Shown piece after piece: positions 17,620 to 27,538 of a stretch of 64,000 bases of DNA (position 1 is its first letter; each line of letters opens with the position of its first letter). Source of the stretch: Acinetobacter defluvii. Lineage in GTDB: Bacteria > Pseudomonadota > Gammaproteobacteria > Pseudomonadales > Moraxellaceae. Where the stretch lies: contig NZ_CP029397.2 of NCBI RefSeq assembly GCF_001704615.3, forward strand, positions 1,612,001 to 1,676,000, written 5' to 3'. The notes below the pieces were generated by a model. That model made no database searches, had not been told where the DNA came from, and was given only the letters and a program-made list of their open reading frames with translations. A program made the position numbers and the translations under genes.

Positions 17620-19335
17620 CTATTCAATAAACAATAAAGCCAAACGCACTTGATCATAGCCCATTTTCGGATTACTCAACTCAACAATCGGGCGTAGTTT
17701 AATAGCACCATCTTCACTAAAATGATTAGGGTCTTGACGTTTTTGTAATTTCTTATAAATTTTACGCACTTGCTCTAATACATCTTCACCAGGACTTGCC
17801 ACAGAAATATCCAAGCCTTGCTCACGATGCAATTTTGACAAATGATTAATAATCGTTGCAGGTGTCAAACCACGTTCATGAGCAATATCTTGAATCTCAT
17901 AGCCATTTTCAAACAACTCACGGGTTTCATCCAAAGTCGCTGTGGCATAATTGGTTTTTCCTGCACTTTTTGCTAACTTTTTCTCATTACGTTGAATTTC
18001 AGATGCATTCAGTGTTCCGCCACAATGACGAATAAAAGCATTATGTTGAACAGTTAAATCTTCTTCAGCAAAGTGTTGCTCTGCCTCAGTTGAAAGTTCT
18101 TGGAAACGGCGATCTGCCTTAATCGCTAAACTATCCAACTCTAAAGCTTGTTCATTAAAACCAAGTAAACGTAAGCCTTCGATAGATTTTAAACGGGACA
18201 ACGCTACATAGCCTTGCCCTTTTTCAAAAGTATGCGATAAATTAATTTCAGCTGCTTCTAAGGTCATGCCTTGAGATTTATGTATGGTAATCGCCCATGC
18301 CAAACGTAAAGGCACTTGTTGTAAACTGGCAATGGTTTTGCCTGCGTCATTATCTACTGACCATGTTTCAGGCTCTACCAATAGCGTCGTACCATCGGTA
18401 AGTTTTACTTTTGGCAATACTCCGAGTTCATCATCTTCCTCAAAACCGACCACCTCTCCTAAACTGCCATTAATATAGCCCATATCAAAATTATTTTTAA
18501 CAAACATCACTTTAGCATGTTTTTTTAAAGTCAATTCATCAGGCGCACGGACGGAAGACTTTAAAGTTTCGATCAGTTTCTCATTGCCATCTGTGACTGC
18601 AATAAACTGATGTTCTTTACCTGAAATTTCATTTAAATGTTTATAATTAATATTATCTACATCCATATTATGAGTATATAAACGCGTATAAGTGTCACCA
18701 ATGTCTTGATTTCGGGTATTGCGTAAGGCTTGTAGGTGTTGTGGTTGAATATTTTGTGCTCGAATGGCATTGAGAACATCATTTAACGCAGAATCATCTT
18801 GACGATGTTGCTCAGTCAAATAACACACACGAAATTTTGCTTCAACCCAAGCATTCGACATAAAACAAAACTTATCACGGTTTTTTTCATCATTTTTTCC
18901 AACAGGCGGTAACTGAAAAAAATCACCTGCTGCAATGACTTGAATACCACCAAAAGCGTCATCTGATTCTTTAAAATATTTTAAAACTTGATTGACCAAA
19001 TTCAGTTGTTTGGCATGCAACATGGAAATTTCATCAATAATCAAAACTTGGGCATTTTCCAAATGCTCTTTTAAATATTTTCGCTCTTTCATGCGTTTCA
19101 GATCGTCATCTGAAAGTATATCTTTGATGCCGATGCCAGCCCATGTATGAATGGTCATCCCGTTCATATGCGTTGCAGCAATCCCAGTCGATGCAGTAAT
19201 GGCGACAGGAACTTTACGAACTTTCAAGTAATTTATATATTGGTTTAAGGTATATGTTTTCCCTGCACCTGCGGAACCTGTCAAAAAGACATTTTCACCT
19301 GTTTTCATGAGCTTCAGTGCAGTTTCTTGTTTCAT
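17620..19335 (-). CDS. Pif1/RecD-like DNA helicase with C-terminal helix-turn-helix
   Basis: This 571-residue superfamily 1 helicase has Walker A GSAGAGKTYT (20-29), Walker B IDEISML, FQLPPVG, and the late motifs ITIHKSQGMTL and YVALSRLKS that complete the UvrD/Pif1-type core by about residue 400. The C-terminal third contains ENGYEIQDIAHERGLTPATI, a helicase-associated helix-turn-helix. Known relatives unwind DNA 5'-3' and remove G-quadruplexes or blocks. It lies 61 bases downstream of a PcfJ-like gene on the same strand, so the two may form an operon. Confidence 0.88.
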   Translation of the reverse strand: MKQETALKLMKTGENVFLTGSAGAGKTYTLNQYINYLKVRKVPVAITASTGIAATHMNGMTIHTWAGIGIKDILSDDDLKRMKERKYLKEHLENAQVLIIDEISMLHAKQLNLVNQVLKYFKESDDAFGGIQVIAAGDFFQLPPVGKNDEKNRDKFCFMSNAWVEAKFRVCYLTEQHRQDDSALNDVLNAIRAQNIQPQHLQALRNTRNQDIGDTYTRLYTHNMDVDNINYKHLNEISGKEHQFIAVTDGNEKLIETLKSSVRAPDELTLKKHAKVMFVKNNFDMGYINGSLGEVVGFEEDDELGVLPKVKLTDGTTLLVEPETWSVDNDAGKTIASLQQVPLRLAWAITIHKSQGMTLEAAEINLSHTFEKGQGYVALSRLKSIEGLRLLGFNEQALELDSLAIKADRRFQELSTEAEQHFAEEDLTVQHNAFIRHCGGTLNASEIQRNEKKLAKSAGKTNYATATLDETRELFENGYEIQDIAHERGLTPATIINHLSKLHREQGLDISVASPGEDVLEQVRKIYKKLQKRQDPNHFSEDGAIKLRPIVELSNPKMGYDQVRLALLFIE

Positions 19336-19396
19336 AACAACCTAGACCTTATCAGACCGCTATAGCCTAACGATTTTTACCCCAAAAGTTAAGTTT

Positions 19397-21430
19397 TTAT
19401 GCCAAAATCCGTTCATCTGCACGTCGTTTTCGCAGCATCAAATTAAATTCAGTAATAAAAGCATAAACTTTAGTTAAACAAGCTTCATCCGCAGCACGAT
19501 TACTAGGATATTTCAGTTGATCAAAATGCAATTGATCTTCTTTATAAATACAGCCCAAAGTCAAACATTGTGCTGGCTGTTTTTCTGGATAAATATGAAA
19601 TGCCACATATTCTTGTGCCAACATGCGTTCAGTATATGAATGTGCCAAGCAATGTTTATAATCGACTGATTCTTGAATGACACGTTCTAATTCATGTAGT
19701 TCCTCAAAGCACCAACCCTCAAAATGCATAATCGCTTCAGGTGAAATCCGTTGCCAATGTTCTATGTCAACTCTATTTTTTAGATAGTCTAATGTATTAT
19801 CAAATTCAAGTTGTTGATGCCATGCATATGCCTGATGGAATAAACCTTGCCAAGTTAGATTTTTATTTAAAACACGGTGTTGTGAAAAATGATCAATTAA
19901 ATAATCAGCCACATACGAATCAAAAATACTGATTGAACGAATTTGATTGTTGAATTGGTGTCGAAAATATTGACGAAACTCAGAAACCTCCAGTTTTGAC
20001 TGTTTTAAAGCCTTAAAAAAATCATGCTGTTGATGGGTTTTAGGATCAATAAAATCCCATAACTCTGTAGGTAAGGTCTGTACAATTTGTTGTAAGAACA
20101 ACATATACGCTTGCATCACTCGACTAAGTTTTGCATAACAGTGCTTAACTCTTTTTGTGTTGTTTTGAGATAAAAGATCAACCAATTCTAGCCATTCTTC
20201 GATGTATAACATGGAAGCACTGATGGCAACTTTTTGATCTAAATGCTCACGATTTTCATTTAAACGATATTTTTGATTTTCAGGATTTAAGAACCATTGT
20301 TGTTGTTCGGAGAGATTCTGGCAATCAAATAAAAATAAACGTGCGGCAATATTTTGAAAATATTTTAATGTCAATAAAATCACTTGCGGATGTACATGAC
20401 TACAATCAACAAAGCTCAATGCAGTGACTGCAACACGTACATTTGGATTTTGAATCACTTGGCTTAACCATAAATTCAATTCAAGCTTTTGCTTAAAAAT
20501 CCAATTTACCGCTTTGGCTTGATAAAACACGGGTAAACGTGCCAGTTGTGAGTCATCCCAATATGGGCTTTTTACATCTAAAAAATGTTTTTTATCCAAT
20601 AAATCCTGATATTGCCAATAACCACGATGCATCAGTTTCGCATACGCAATTACATTGGGCTTTTCGATCGCATGTTGACGTAATAGCTGAAAATCTTGCT
20701 GATGATCAATCAGGTTCATCAAACTAAACTGTTCAGGATAGAAGCATTGCAGCAAACGATAGATTGCTTCAGGTAAAAATTGCTGTGCAGAAAAACACAA
20801 GTCTTCATAAATTGGAATCAACTCATTCACAGCAATAAACTGTTCACCTTTGACTGAATTGACTAAGCATAAATGTTTGATATTTAACTCTACATCTAAA
20901 GGAATTTGTGTACCATATTCAGCAAATACAGTTAAATGCGGTTGATCATAGTACTGTTGTTGTATCAATAGCTGATCAATCAAAGCCGCATCTTGTATGG
21001 AAATATTATAAATAAATTGTTCTATACGATTCTCAGCATCGACCCATTGAAACACTTGCTCCATCAAAATTTGACGTAGCACTTGCACATTGGTTTTCAC
21101 TGTTGTTGGATGTTGTGATAAACGATTGCCTGTAAAAAAGATCATTTCTTGTAAAATAAATTTTGAAATTTTATCTATGGGTAAATCTATATTTTTTACT
21201 TGAAACTGCAATATTTCACTTTGATGATTAAAATCAAGAACCAACAAGCCATTGGCAATAGAAAACTGTTTATTGCCCACATCGATTTGCAACATATTTT
21301 GCGCATGAATATGTTCTAAATATGCCCATTGTTCTTGAAAAACATGCAGCAGTGTCGGTGCAATTTTCAATAATTGTTGTGCTGTCCACTGATGTGGATG
21401 TATGTGCTGTTGAGCATCAAATGGCAACAT
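19397..21430 (-). CDS. Uncharacterised protein with PcfJ-like C-terminal region
   Basis: This 677-residue protein has no signal peptide or membrane helices. The first 550 residues are Gln/His-rich and I do not recognise them. The C-terminal 120 residues contain the pattern HCLAHSYTERMLAQEYVAFH, then AQCLTLGCIYKEDQLHFDQL, and later PSNRAADEAC, resembling PcfJ proteins (HC-x-SY ... TL/E ... Q-x2-G-x-N). PcfJ occurs on plasmids and mobile elements with unknown activity. No clear ribosome-binding site precedes the ATG at 21430. The family assignment is by pattern only. Confidence 0.55.
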   Translation of the reverse strand: MLPFDAQQHIHPHQWTAQQLLKIAPTLLHVFQEQWAYLEHIHAQNMLQIDVGNKQFSIANGLLVLDFNHQSEILQFQVKNIDLPIDKISKFILQEMIFFTGNRLSQHPTTVKTNVQVLRQILMEQVFQWVDAENRIEQFIYNISIQDAALIDQLLIQQQYYDQPHLTVFAEYGTQIPLDVELNIKHLCLVNSVKGEQFIAVNELIPIYEDLCFSAQQFLPEAIYRLLQCFYPEQFSLMNLIDHQQDFQLLRQHAIEKPNVIAYAKLMHRGYWQYQDLLDKKHFLDVKSPYWDDSQLARLPVFYQAKAVNWIFKQKLELNLWLSQVIQNPNVRVAVTALSFVDCSHVHPQVILLTLKYFQNIAARLFLFDCQNLSEQQQWFLNPENQKYRLNENREHLDQKVAISASMLYIEEWLELVDLLSQNNTKRVKHCYAKLSRVMQAYMLFLQQIVQTLPTELWDFIDPKTHQQHDFFKALKQSKLEVSEFRQYFRHQFNNQIRSISIFDSYVADYLIDHFSQHRVLNKNLTWQGLFHQAYAWHQQLEFDNTLDYLKNRVDIEHWQRISPEAIMHFEGWCFEELHELERVIQESVDYKHCLAHSYTERMLAQEYVAFHIYPEKQPAQCLTLGCIYKEDQLHFDQLKYPSNRAADEACLTKVYAFITEFNLMLRKRRADERILA

Positions 21431-21697
21431 GTAGATCGGTATCTCAGTTCAAATATTCCCCAATAACGCATCATTATAAGCCTTCTCTCTGCGAGATTTG
21501 TTTTATTTTAAGCTTTATTTTTTCTGCATTTTTCATATTTTTAAATTTATACTTTCAATAACCGATTCATTTTATTTATTTTTATTTGGTAGGTGTTTAG
21601 TAGGTATAAAAATAAAATCACTCAGGCAATACTCATTCTCAAGGTGAGCATCACCTGTTGGATGATGAATAACAAATATGGTAGAAGGAATCGCACC

Positions 21698-22870
21698 ATG
21701 GCTTTTAAAAATATTGCAGACCAAACAAACGGTTTTTATATCCCTTGTGTTTCACTCTTTGGACCAGGTTGTGCTAAAGAAGTCGGCACCAAAGCTCAAA
21801 ATTTAGGTGCTAAAAAAGCATTGATTGTCACAGATGCTGGTTTATTTAAATTTGGCGTTGCTGACATTATTGTAGGTTATTTAAAAGATGCTGGCGTAGA
21901 TAGTCACGTTTTTGCAGGTGCTGAACCAAACCCAACGGATATCAATGTCCATAATGGGGTAAAAGAATATAATGACAATGGTTGTGACTTTATTGTTTCT
22001 TTAGGTGGTGGTTCTTCACATGACTGCGCCAAAGGAATTGGTTTAGTCACTGCAGGTGGTGGTCATATTCGTGATTATGAAGGGATTGATCAAAGTAAAG
22101 TAGCAATGACACCGCTTGTTGCGATTAACACGACCGCTGGCACAGCATCTGAAATGACACGTTTCTGTATCATTACCAATACTGAAACACATGTCAAAAT
22201 GGCAATTGTGGACTGGCGTTGCACACCACTCGTAGCTATTGATGATCCTAAGCTGATGATTGCAAAACCTGCTGCATTAACCGCAGCGACAGGAATGGAT
22301 GCTTTAACACATGCAGTAGAAGCCTATGTATCTACTGCTGCAAACCCAATCACAGATGCTTGTGCAGAAAAAGCCATCAGCATGATCAGTGAATGGTTAC
22401 GCCCTGCGGTTGCCAATGGTGAAAATATCGAAGCTCGGGATGCAATGGCATATGCACAATATCTTGCAGGTATGGCATTTAACAATGCGTCACTTGGCTA
22501 TGTGCATGCGATGGCGCACCAATTAGGCGGCTTCTATAATCTTCCTCATGGCGTATGTAATGCAATCTTATTACCGCATGTTTGTGAATTTAACTTGATT
22601 GCTTGCCCAGACCGTTATGCAAAAATTGCGCAGCTCATGGGTATAAGTATAGAAGGCTTGACAGTTACTGAAGCTGCATACGCTGCGATTGATGCCATTC
22701 GTGAATTATCTGTATCGATTGGTATTCCTTCAGGTTTAGCAGCGCTTGGGGTAAAAGCTGAAGACCATGCGGTCATGACTGCAAATGCACAGAAAGATGC
22801 CTGTATGCTGACGAATCCTCGTAAAGCTACAGATGCACAAGTTATTTCAATTTTCGAAGCGGCTATGTAA
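21698..22870 (+). CDS. Iron-containing alcohol dehydrogenase
   Basis: This 390-residue group III alcohol dehydrogenase starts MAFKNIADQTNGF with AAGGA eight bases before the ATG at 21698; the frame is open back to 21593 without a better start. It shows the NAD loop GGGSSHDCAKG, TTAGTASEMTRF, and the metal ligands in ALTHAVEAYVS and HAMAHQLGGFYNLPHG. Known: the family oxidises primary alcohols or reduces aldehydes with NAD and Fe(II) in the cytosol. With the aldehyde dehydrogenase at 25618 it could turn alcohols into acids. A UUCG-looped terminator follows. Confidence 0.92.
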   Translation: MAFKNIADQTNGFYIPCVSLFGPGCAKEVGTKAQNLGAKKALIVTDAGLFKFGVADIIVGYLKDAGVDSHVFAGAEPNPTDINVHNGVKEYNDNGCDFIVSLGGGSSHDCAKGIGLVTAGGGHIRDYEGIDQSKVAMTPLVAINTTAGTASEMTRFCIITNTETHVKMAIVDWRCTPLVAIDDPKLMIAKPAALTAATGMDALTHAVEAYVSTAANPITDACAEKAISMISEWLRPAVANGENIEARDAMAYAQYLAGMAFNNASLGYVHAMAHQLGGFYNLPHGVCNAILLPHVCEFNLIACPDRYAKIAQLMGISIEGLTVTEAAYAAIDAIRELSVSIGIPSGLAALGVKAEDHAVMTANAQKDACMLTNPRKATDAQVISIFEAAM

Positions 22871-22915
22871 GTTAAAATTTCTCCCAACACTTTAATTTAC
22901 TTTCTGTGACCTTTG

Positions 22916-22944
22916 GAATATCACTTCGGTGATATTCTTTTTTT
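22916..22944 (+). terminator. Terminator after the Fe-alcohol dehydrogenase
   Basis: GAATATCAC and GTGATATTC pair around a stable TTCG tetraloop and a seven-base T run follows. Confidence 0.9.
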
Positions 22945-23085
22945 ATAAATAGATCTCTACTCATAGCGAGTTTAAAAATCCCCTATCATTCGCATTAAAA
23001 ATTTTAATAAAAATTAAGCCCTTCATCATTGAGTAAAAACATTTTATGATCAAGGATAAACAACTCACTGGATTTGGGTATAAAA

Positions 23086-24048
23086 ATGGCGATACAGCAT
23101 CCTATAACTTACGCACCCGACCTATTAGGTGCAGGTTATGAACAACTTACTTTAAACTTACCAGACGATGATGAAGGCAAAGTGGTTGCCACACTTGTTC
23201 GAAAAAAAGCACAACATACCACCAACAAGGCTGTTCTGTATATTCATGGGTTTATCGACTATTTTTTTCAAACTGAAATGGCTGAACAATTTAATCAGCA
23301 GGGTTATGATTTTTATGCACTTGATTTAAGAAAATATGGTCGTTCATATCGTCCACACCAGAAATATTATTATGTCAAAAACCTCAATGAATATGATGCC
23401 GAGATTCATCAAGCCCTCGACATCATCGCATCTGAGCAACATGACAGCATCGTTTTGGCAGGACACTCTACAGGTGGACTGATTGCCACGCTTTTTGCAG
23501 CACATAACCTCGACCATCCAACGATCAAAGCCTTATGGTGCAATAGTCCATTTTATGACTTTAATATGAATATTTTAAAGAAAAAATTGGCACTGCCTCG
23601 TTTAAGTCAACTGGGAAAAAAATTCCCAAATATTAAATTTCCAAGTGACTTAAATAAAAATTATGTACCAAGTTTACACAAAGATTTGTCTGGGGAATGG
23701 GATTTTAATCTGACATGGAAACCAACCAAGTATCCAAAAGTGTATTTAAGTTTTGTGCATGCCATTTTTGAAGCACAAAGAGAAATACATGCGGGTGCAA
23801 AAGTCAGTGTTCCAACCTTGGTTATGCATTCTCATCAAACCAAAAATCCTAAAAGAATGAACCGAGCAGCCAAGACAAGTGACATCATTTTAGAGGTAAA
23901 AGACATTGAAAAGTATGCAAAAAAACTACAAGGTGATGTCAATATCATGACGATTAAAAATGGACTACATGATTTAGTGCTCTCAGCATCACCAGTTCGT
24001 ATCCAAGTGTATGAAAGCTTATTTGGATGGTTAAAGCAAAAAATCTAA
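23086..24048 (+). CDS. Alpha/beta hydrolase (serine aminopeptidase/monoglyceride lipase-like)
   Basis: This 320-residue hydrolase starts MAIQHPITYAPDLLG; an alternative TTG start at 23074 is in frame. The nucleophile elbow is LAGHSTGGLIAT with Ser, the oxyanion region is YIHGFIDYFF, and the His is in KNGLHDLVLS. Known relatives cleave esters of fatty acids and glycerol; substrate is not evident. No signal peptide is visible. It stands alone between two terminators in the alcohol/aldehyde oxidation region. Confidence 0.85.
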   Translation: MAIQHPITYAPDLLGAGYEQLTLNLPDDDEGKVVATLVRKKAQHTTNKAVLYIHGFIDYFFQTEMAEQFNQQGYDFYALDLRKYGRSYRPHQKYYYVKNLNEYDAEIHQALDIIASEQHDSIVLAGHSTGGLIATLFAAHNLDHPTIKALWCNSPFYDFNMNILKKKLALPRLSQLGKKFPNIKFPSDLNKNYVPSLHKDLSGEWDFNLTWKPTKYPKVYLSFVHAIFEAQREIHAGAKVSVPTLVMHSHQTKNPKRMNRAAKTSDIILEVKDIEKYAKKLQGDVNIMTIKNGLHDLVLSASPVRIQVYESLFGWLKQKI

Positions 24049-24063
24049 TCGATCCACCTTTTA

Positions 24064-24095
24064 AGAAGCTGTGAAAAACAGCTTCTGGATTTTTC
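24064..24095 (+). terminator. Terminator after the hydrolase
   Basis: AGAAGCTG and CAGCTTCT pair around seven bases and a short T run follows. Confidence 0.7.
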
Positions 24096-24124
24096 ACCAT
24101 TTTAAATCATCTAAAATGAACTGT

Positions 24125-25300
24125 TTAATGCTCTTCTCTATATTTTAATAATATCTGATGGGCAGGATGTCCACATGGGGTAAGCTCAATTAAACGCTCT
24201 ACCGCATCAATCGCCTCTGGAAAATGCGCCAAATGTTTGAGTAGAACATCAGACTCATTGGCTTTAAAAATTGCTTCACTCAAACGAGATTCTAAACAAT
24301 CACGCCACGCACATAAAAATGGGCTTTCTGTTTTTGCTAAAAATACACCTTTACATAATTTTAATGCAGACTCGGTATAGCCTGCATCTAATGCATTTTC
24401 AGCCTGTAAAAAATCTGCTTCTACATGTGCCAGTAAACGATAAGGACGAGAACCTAGCATTCCACCTAAAATCTCTCTTAACTGTGACATTTCCGCTTTT
24501 AAAGTCCCCATACTGACTTTACGCTCACCATATAAAGCCTGATGTAAGCTTTCTAAATTCAAACCTTGTGGACATAAAGCTAAAATTGTTAAAATCTCAA
24601 TTTGACGAGGCGTAAGTACTACAATTTTGCCATTAAATAAAACTTGCGGAACAGCAAAAGCACGAATAAATAATTGTTGCTGCTGATAATTCAACAATGC
24701 TGACTGCAAAATAGATGCACAACGTTCAGCCGCCAACAAGCCTAAACTATTGTGATTACTCCATGTCGTTGATAGGTCAATCACACCTAAAACATTTTTG
24801 GAATAAGGGTCAATCACAGGTGCTGCATAACACACCCAATCATGAATAGAACTCATATAATGCTCATTGGAAAAAACACAACTTGATTGCTGTGTTTTTA
24901 ATGATAGCGCCAAAGCGTTGGTACCCACTAAGTCTTCACGCCATTGCCCTCCCTCAACAAAGTGGACTTTTTCCGCAGCATTACGCATTTTCCCGCTAGC
25001 AGCCGACCACATAATCGTGCTACCTACATCTCCTACTGCAATCACCATTGCTGACTGTTCTGCAATATGTTTGAGCTCATCAGCACAGTGATCCAGTGCC
25101 ACCGCTAAGGTCCCTTTATTTTTATTGTTTTTCTGAGTTTGTAATGGCGCTGCTTCACGGTCAATTGGGATATCTGCTTGTTGTGAACGTTGCCAAGAGC
25201 TTACAATACTTTGACCCAATTGATCGGCTTGATGTAAGGATAGACTGCTACTTTGTCTAAACTTTTCAATTTGTTGACGCTTTTGCATTAAGTTTTGCAT
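24125..25300 (-). CDS. GAF-domain regulator with winged-helix output (AcoR-like N-terminus)
   Basis: This 391-residue protein starts with ATG at 25300 (AAAGGGTG upstream); a GTG at 25309 is in frame. Residues 70-205 form an AcoR-like GAF sensor with VGTNALALSL and a CVFSNEHYM run. There is no AAA+ sigma-54 module. Instead residues 220-290 contain VLTPRQIEILTILAL and MGTLKAEMSQLREILGG, a winged helix like those of OmpR/SARP proteins, and the last 100 residues are helical with TPR-like character. It is divergent from the aldehyde dehydrogenase gene and probably controls it. Confidence 0.8.
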   Translation of the reverse strand: MQNLMQKRQQIEKFRQSSSLSLHQADQLGQSIVSSWQRSQQADIPIDREAAPLQTQKNNKNKGTLAVALDHCADELKHIAEQSAMVIAVGDVGSTIMWSAASGKMRNAAEKVHFVEGGQWREDLVGTNALALSLKTQQSSCVFSNEHYMSSIHDWVCYAAPVIDPYSKNVLGVIDLSTTWSNHNSLGLLAAERCASILQSALLNYQQQQLFIRAFAVPQVLFNGKIVVLTPRQIEILTILALCPQGLNLESLHQALYGERKVSMGTLKAEMSQLREILGGMLGSRPYRLLAHVEADFLQAENALDAGYTESALKLCKGVFLAKTESPFLCAWRDCLESRLSEAIFKANESDVLLKHLAHFPEAIDAVERLIELTPCGHPAHQILLKYREEH

Positions 25301-25617
25301 ATTCAACACCCTTTTACATCCATGTCATTTTTACGTGCCATTCTATTTATTGTTTCCCTCTTAACCCCATTGTTTGCAAAATATCGAAGTAGCGTCAAGG
25401 CATTTACTACCAAAGCGTTAGTTAAATTTAAAGTGTATCTAATTTTCTCAAACATCTTATATAAAAGAAAATACTGCTAAAATTTAAAGCATAGCTCAAA
25501 TTTTAATTTTTAACTCCAACCTTTTACCAACCTTTTATTTCATAAGCTCGAATCATCCACAAATGACGAAACTATTCGTCATCCTTGCAACGTTAAAATA
25601 AGTAAAGGGAAATTCTT
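25301..25617. other. Divergent control region
   Basis: The 317-base gap between the GAF regulator and the aldehyde dehydrogenase holds both promoters. The only clear structure is the palindrome at 25563-25582. No small gene was found. Confidence 0.6.
25563..25582. promoter_or_regulatory. Palindrome upstream of aldehyde dehydrogenase
   Basis: ATGACGAA and TTCGTCAT are perfect inverted arms around ACTA, ending 35 bases before the start codon. It is a good candidate binding site for the divergent regulator. Confidence 0.55.
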
Positions 25618-27129
25618 ATGCGCTATGCAGATCCAAATACAGAAGGTTCAACAGTACAATTTAAATCACAATATGAAAACTTTATTGGTGGCAAATGGGT
25701 TGCACCAGTCAAAGGTGAATATTTTGATAATATTTCTCCAGTTGATGGTAAAGTTTTTACCAAAGTTCCTCGTTCTTCTGCTGAAGACATTGAACTTGCA
25801 CTTGATGCTGCACATGCAGCTAAAGCACAATGGAACAGCAGCTCACCTACCACACGTTCAAATATTTTATTAAAAATTGCTGATCGTCTAGAAGAAAATT
25901 TAGAACTCCTTGCAGTGGCTGAAACATGGGAAAACGGTAAGCCTATCCGTGAAACTTTAGCAGCAGATATTCCGCTATGTATCGACCATTTCCGTTATTT
26001 TGCGGGTTGCTTACGTGCACAAGAAGGCGGTATTTCTGAAATCGATGAGGATACCATCGCTTACCATTTCCATGAGCCGTTAGGTGTAGTCGGTCAAATT
26101 ATTCCATGGAACTTTCCGATTTTAATGGCAGCGTGGAAACTTGCACCTGCCCTAGCAGCCGGTAACTGTATTGTCCTGAAGCCTGCGGAACAAACACCTG
26201 CGAGTATCTTGGTTCTTGCAGAACTCATTCAAGATATTCTTCCTGCGGGTGTATTAAATATCGTCAACGGTTATGGTGTAGAAGTCGGTCGTCCACTGGC
26301 GACTAATCCACGTATTGCTAAAATTGCATTCACGGGTTCTACGCAAGTTGGTCAAATGATCATGCAATATGCGACTGAAAATATCATTCCTGTGACGCTT
26401 GAGCTAGGTGGTAAGTCACCAAATATCTTCTTTGAAGATGTGATGGATAAAGAAGATGACTATCTAGACAAAGCGCTTGAAGGCTTTGCAATGTTTGCAC
26501 TCAACCAAGGTGAAGTGTGTACTTGCCCTTCACGTGCGCTGATTCAAGAAAGCATTGCAGATAAATTCTTAGAAATGGCGGTTGAGCGTGTGAAGCGCAT
26601 AAAAACAGGTCATCCGCTCGACACCGACACCATGATCGGTGCACAAGCATCACAAGAACAACAAGATAAAATCTTAGGTTGTATTGCGACAGGTCGTGCT
26701 GAAGGCGCTCAAATTCTCACAGGTGGTGGTGATCGTCAAGAAGTTGGTCAAGGTTTCTATATTGAACCGACCATTTTCAAAGGTGATAACAGTATGAAAA
26801 TTTTCCAAGAAGAAATTTTTGGACCAGTGTTATCTGTAACCACATTTAAAGATTATGATGATGCGATTCGCATTGCCAATGACACCATGTATGGTTTAGG
26901 TGCAGGTGTTTGGTCACGTTCAGCACATACCTCATATCGTGCAGGTCGTGCGATTCAAGCAGGACGTGTTTGGACAAATTGCTATCATATCTACCCTGCT
27001 CATGCAGCGTTTGGTGGTTATAAAAAATCAGGGATCGGGCGTGAAAACCACAAAATGATGCTTGATCATTATCAACAAACTAAAAACTTACTGGTGAGTT
27101 ATTCAACTAAAGCTATGGGCTTCTTCTAA
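25618..27129 (+). CDS. NAD-dependent aldehyde dehydrogenase (ExaC/acetaldehyde type)
   Basis: This 503-residue enzyme starts [15 protein letters not shown] with AAAGGGA upstream. It shows the NAD region [20 protein letters not shown], the glutamate motif [12 protein letters not shown], and the catalytic Cys in [13 protein letters not shown]. This last motif and the YADPN N-terminus match acetaldehyde dehydrogenases of the ExaC/AcoD type. It probably oxidises short or medium aldehydes produced by the nearby alcohol dehydrogenase. A UUCG terminator follows. Confidence 0.92.
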   Translation: MRYADPNTEGSTVQFKSQYENFIGGKWVAPVKGEYFDNISPVDGKVFTKVPRSSAEDIELALDAAHAAKAQWNSSSPTTRSNILLKIADRLEENLELLAVAETWENGKPIRETLAADIPLCIDHFRYFAGCLRAQEGGISEIDEDTIAYHFHEPLGVVGQIIPWNFPILMAAWKLAPALAAGNCIVLKPAEQTPASILVLAELIQDILPAGVLNIVNGYGVEVGRPLATNPRIAKIAFTGSTQVGQMIMQYATENIIPVTLELGGKSPNIFFEDVMDKEDDYLDKALEGFAMFALNQGEVCTCPSRALIQESIADKFLEMAVERVKRIKTGHPLDTDTMIGAQASQEQQDKILGCIATGRAEGAQILTGGGDRQEVGQGFYIEPTIFKGDNSMKIFQEEIFGPVLSVTTFKDYDDAIRIANDTMYGLGAGVWSRSAHTSYRAGRAIQAGRVWTNCYHIYPAHAAFGGYKKSGIGRENHKMMLDHYQQTKNLLVSYSTKAMGFF

Positions 27130-27160
27130 GCTCAAGCTGAAAGAATTTTAAAATAAATTT

Positions 27161-27192
27161 CTTAAAGCGAACTTCGGTTCGCTTTAAGGTCT
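27161..27192 (+). terminator. Terminator after aldehyde dehydrogenase
   Basis: CTTAAAGCGAAC and GTTCGCTTTAAG form a twelve-base perfect stem capped by TTCG. The T tract beyond is short. Confidence 0.8.
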
Positions 27193-27475
27193 TTATACTT
27201 AGAGTTTAAAATAACGAATTGCTCTAACTAAATTTAGACGTCAAAAACTCGATATCTTTCTATATGAACATGCTTCATAAAAATATAGAGAACTTTTAAA
27301 TAATACGGTTATATAGATAAAGTTTGAAATTTTTTATAAAAATTAATTTAAGTCAAAGGATTGGCAATATTTCCATTGTAATTTTTTATAGCTTTTAAAT
27401 AATAAATCAAAATATGAGAATGAAAACTTCAATACAAGTACATTTGAGGTGTTGTCATTATAGGATATATTTTTA

Positions 27476-27516
27476 CATATCATCATACTGGTTTTTAACC
27501 TTAATATGATGATATG
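27476..27516. repeat. 12-bp inverted repeat 3' of the small Cys-rich gene
   Basis: CATATCATCATA (27476-27487) and TATGATGATATG (27505-27516) are perfect complements around a 17-base loop. It lies about 20 bases after the stop of the 35-residue gene and could mark its transcript end, although no strong U tract is seen. Confidence 0.55.
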
Positions 27517-27538
27517 GCAGACAAATTTTCATATAAAA

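Larger units (their letters stand above)
27130..27538. other. Intergenic region after the aldehyde dehydrogenase
   Basis: It contains the terminator at 27161-27192 and the inverted repeat at 27476-27516. The rest is AT-rich with nothing I can support. Confidence 0.55.

Noticed and set aside
23074..23086. TTG start for the hydrolase at 23074
   Set aside because: The ATG at 23086 is a stronger start codon and the extra residues MGIK add no conserved content.
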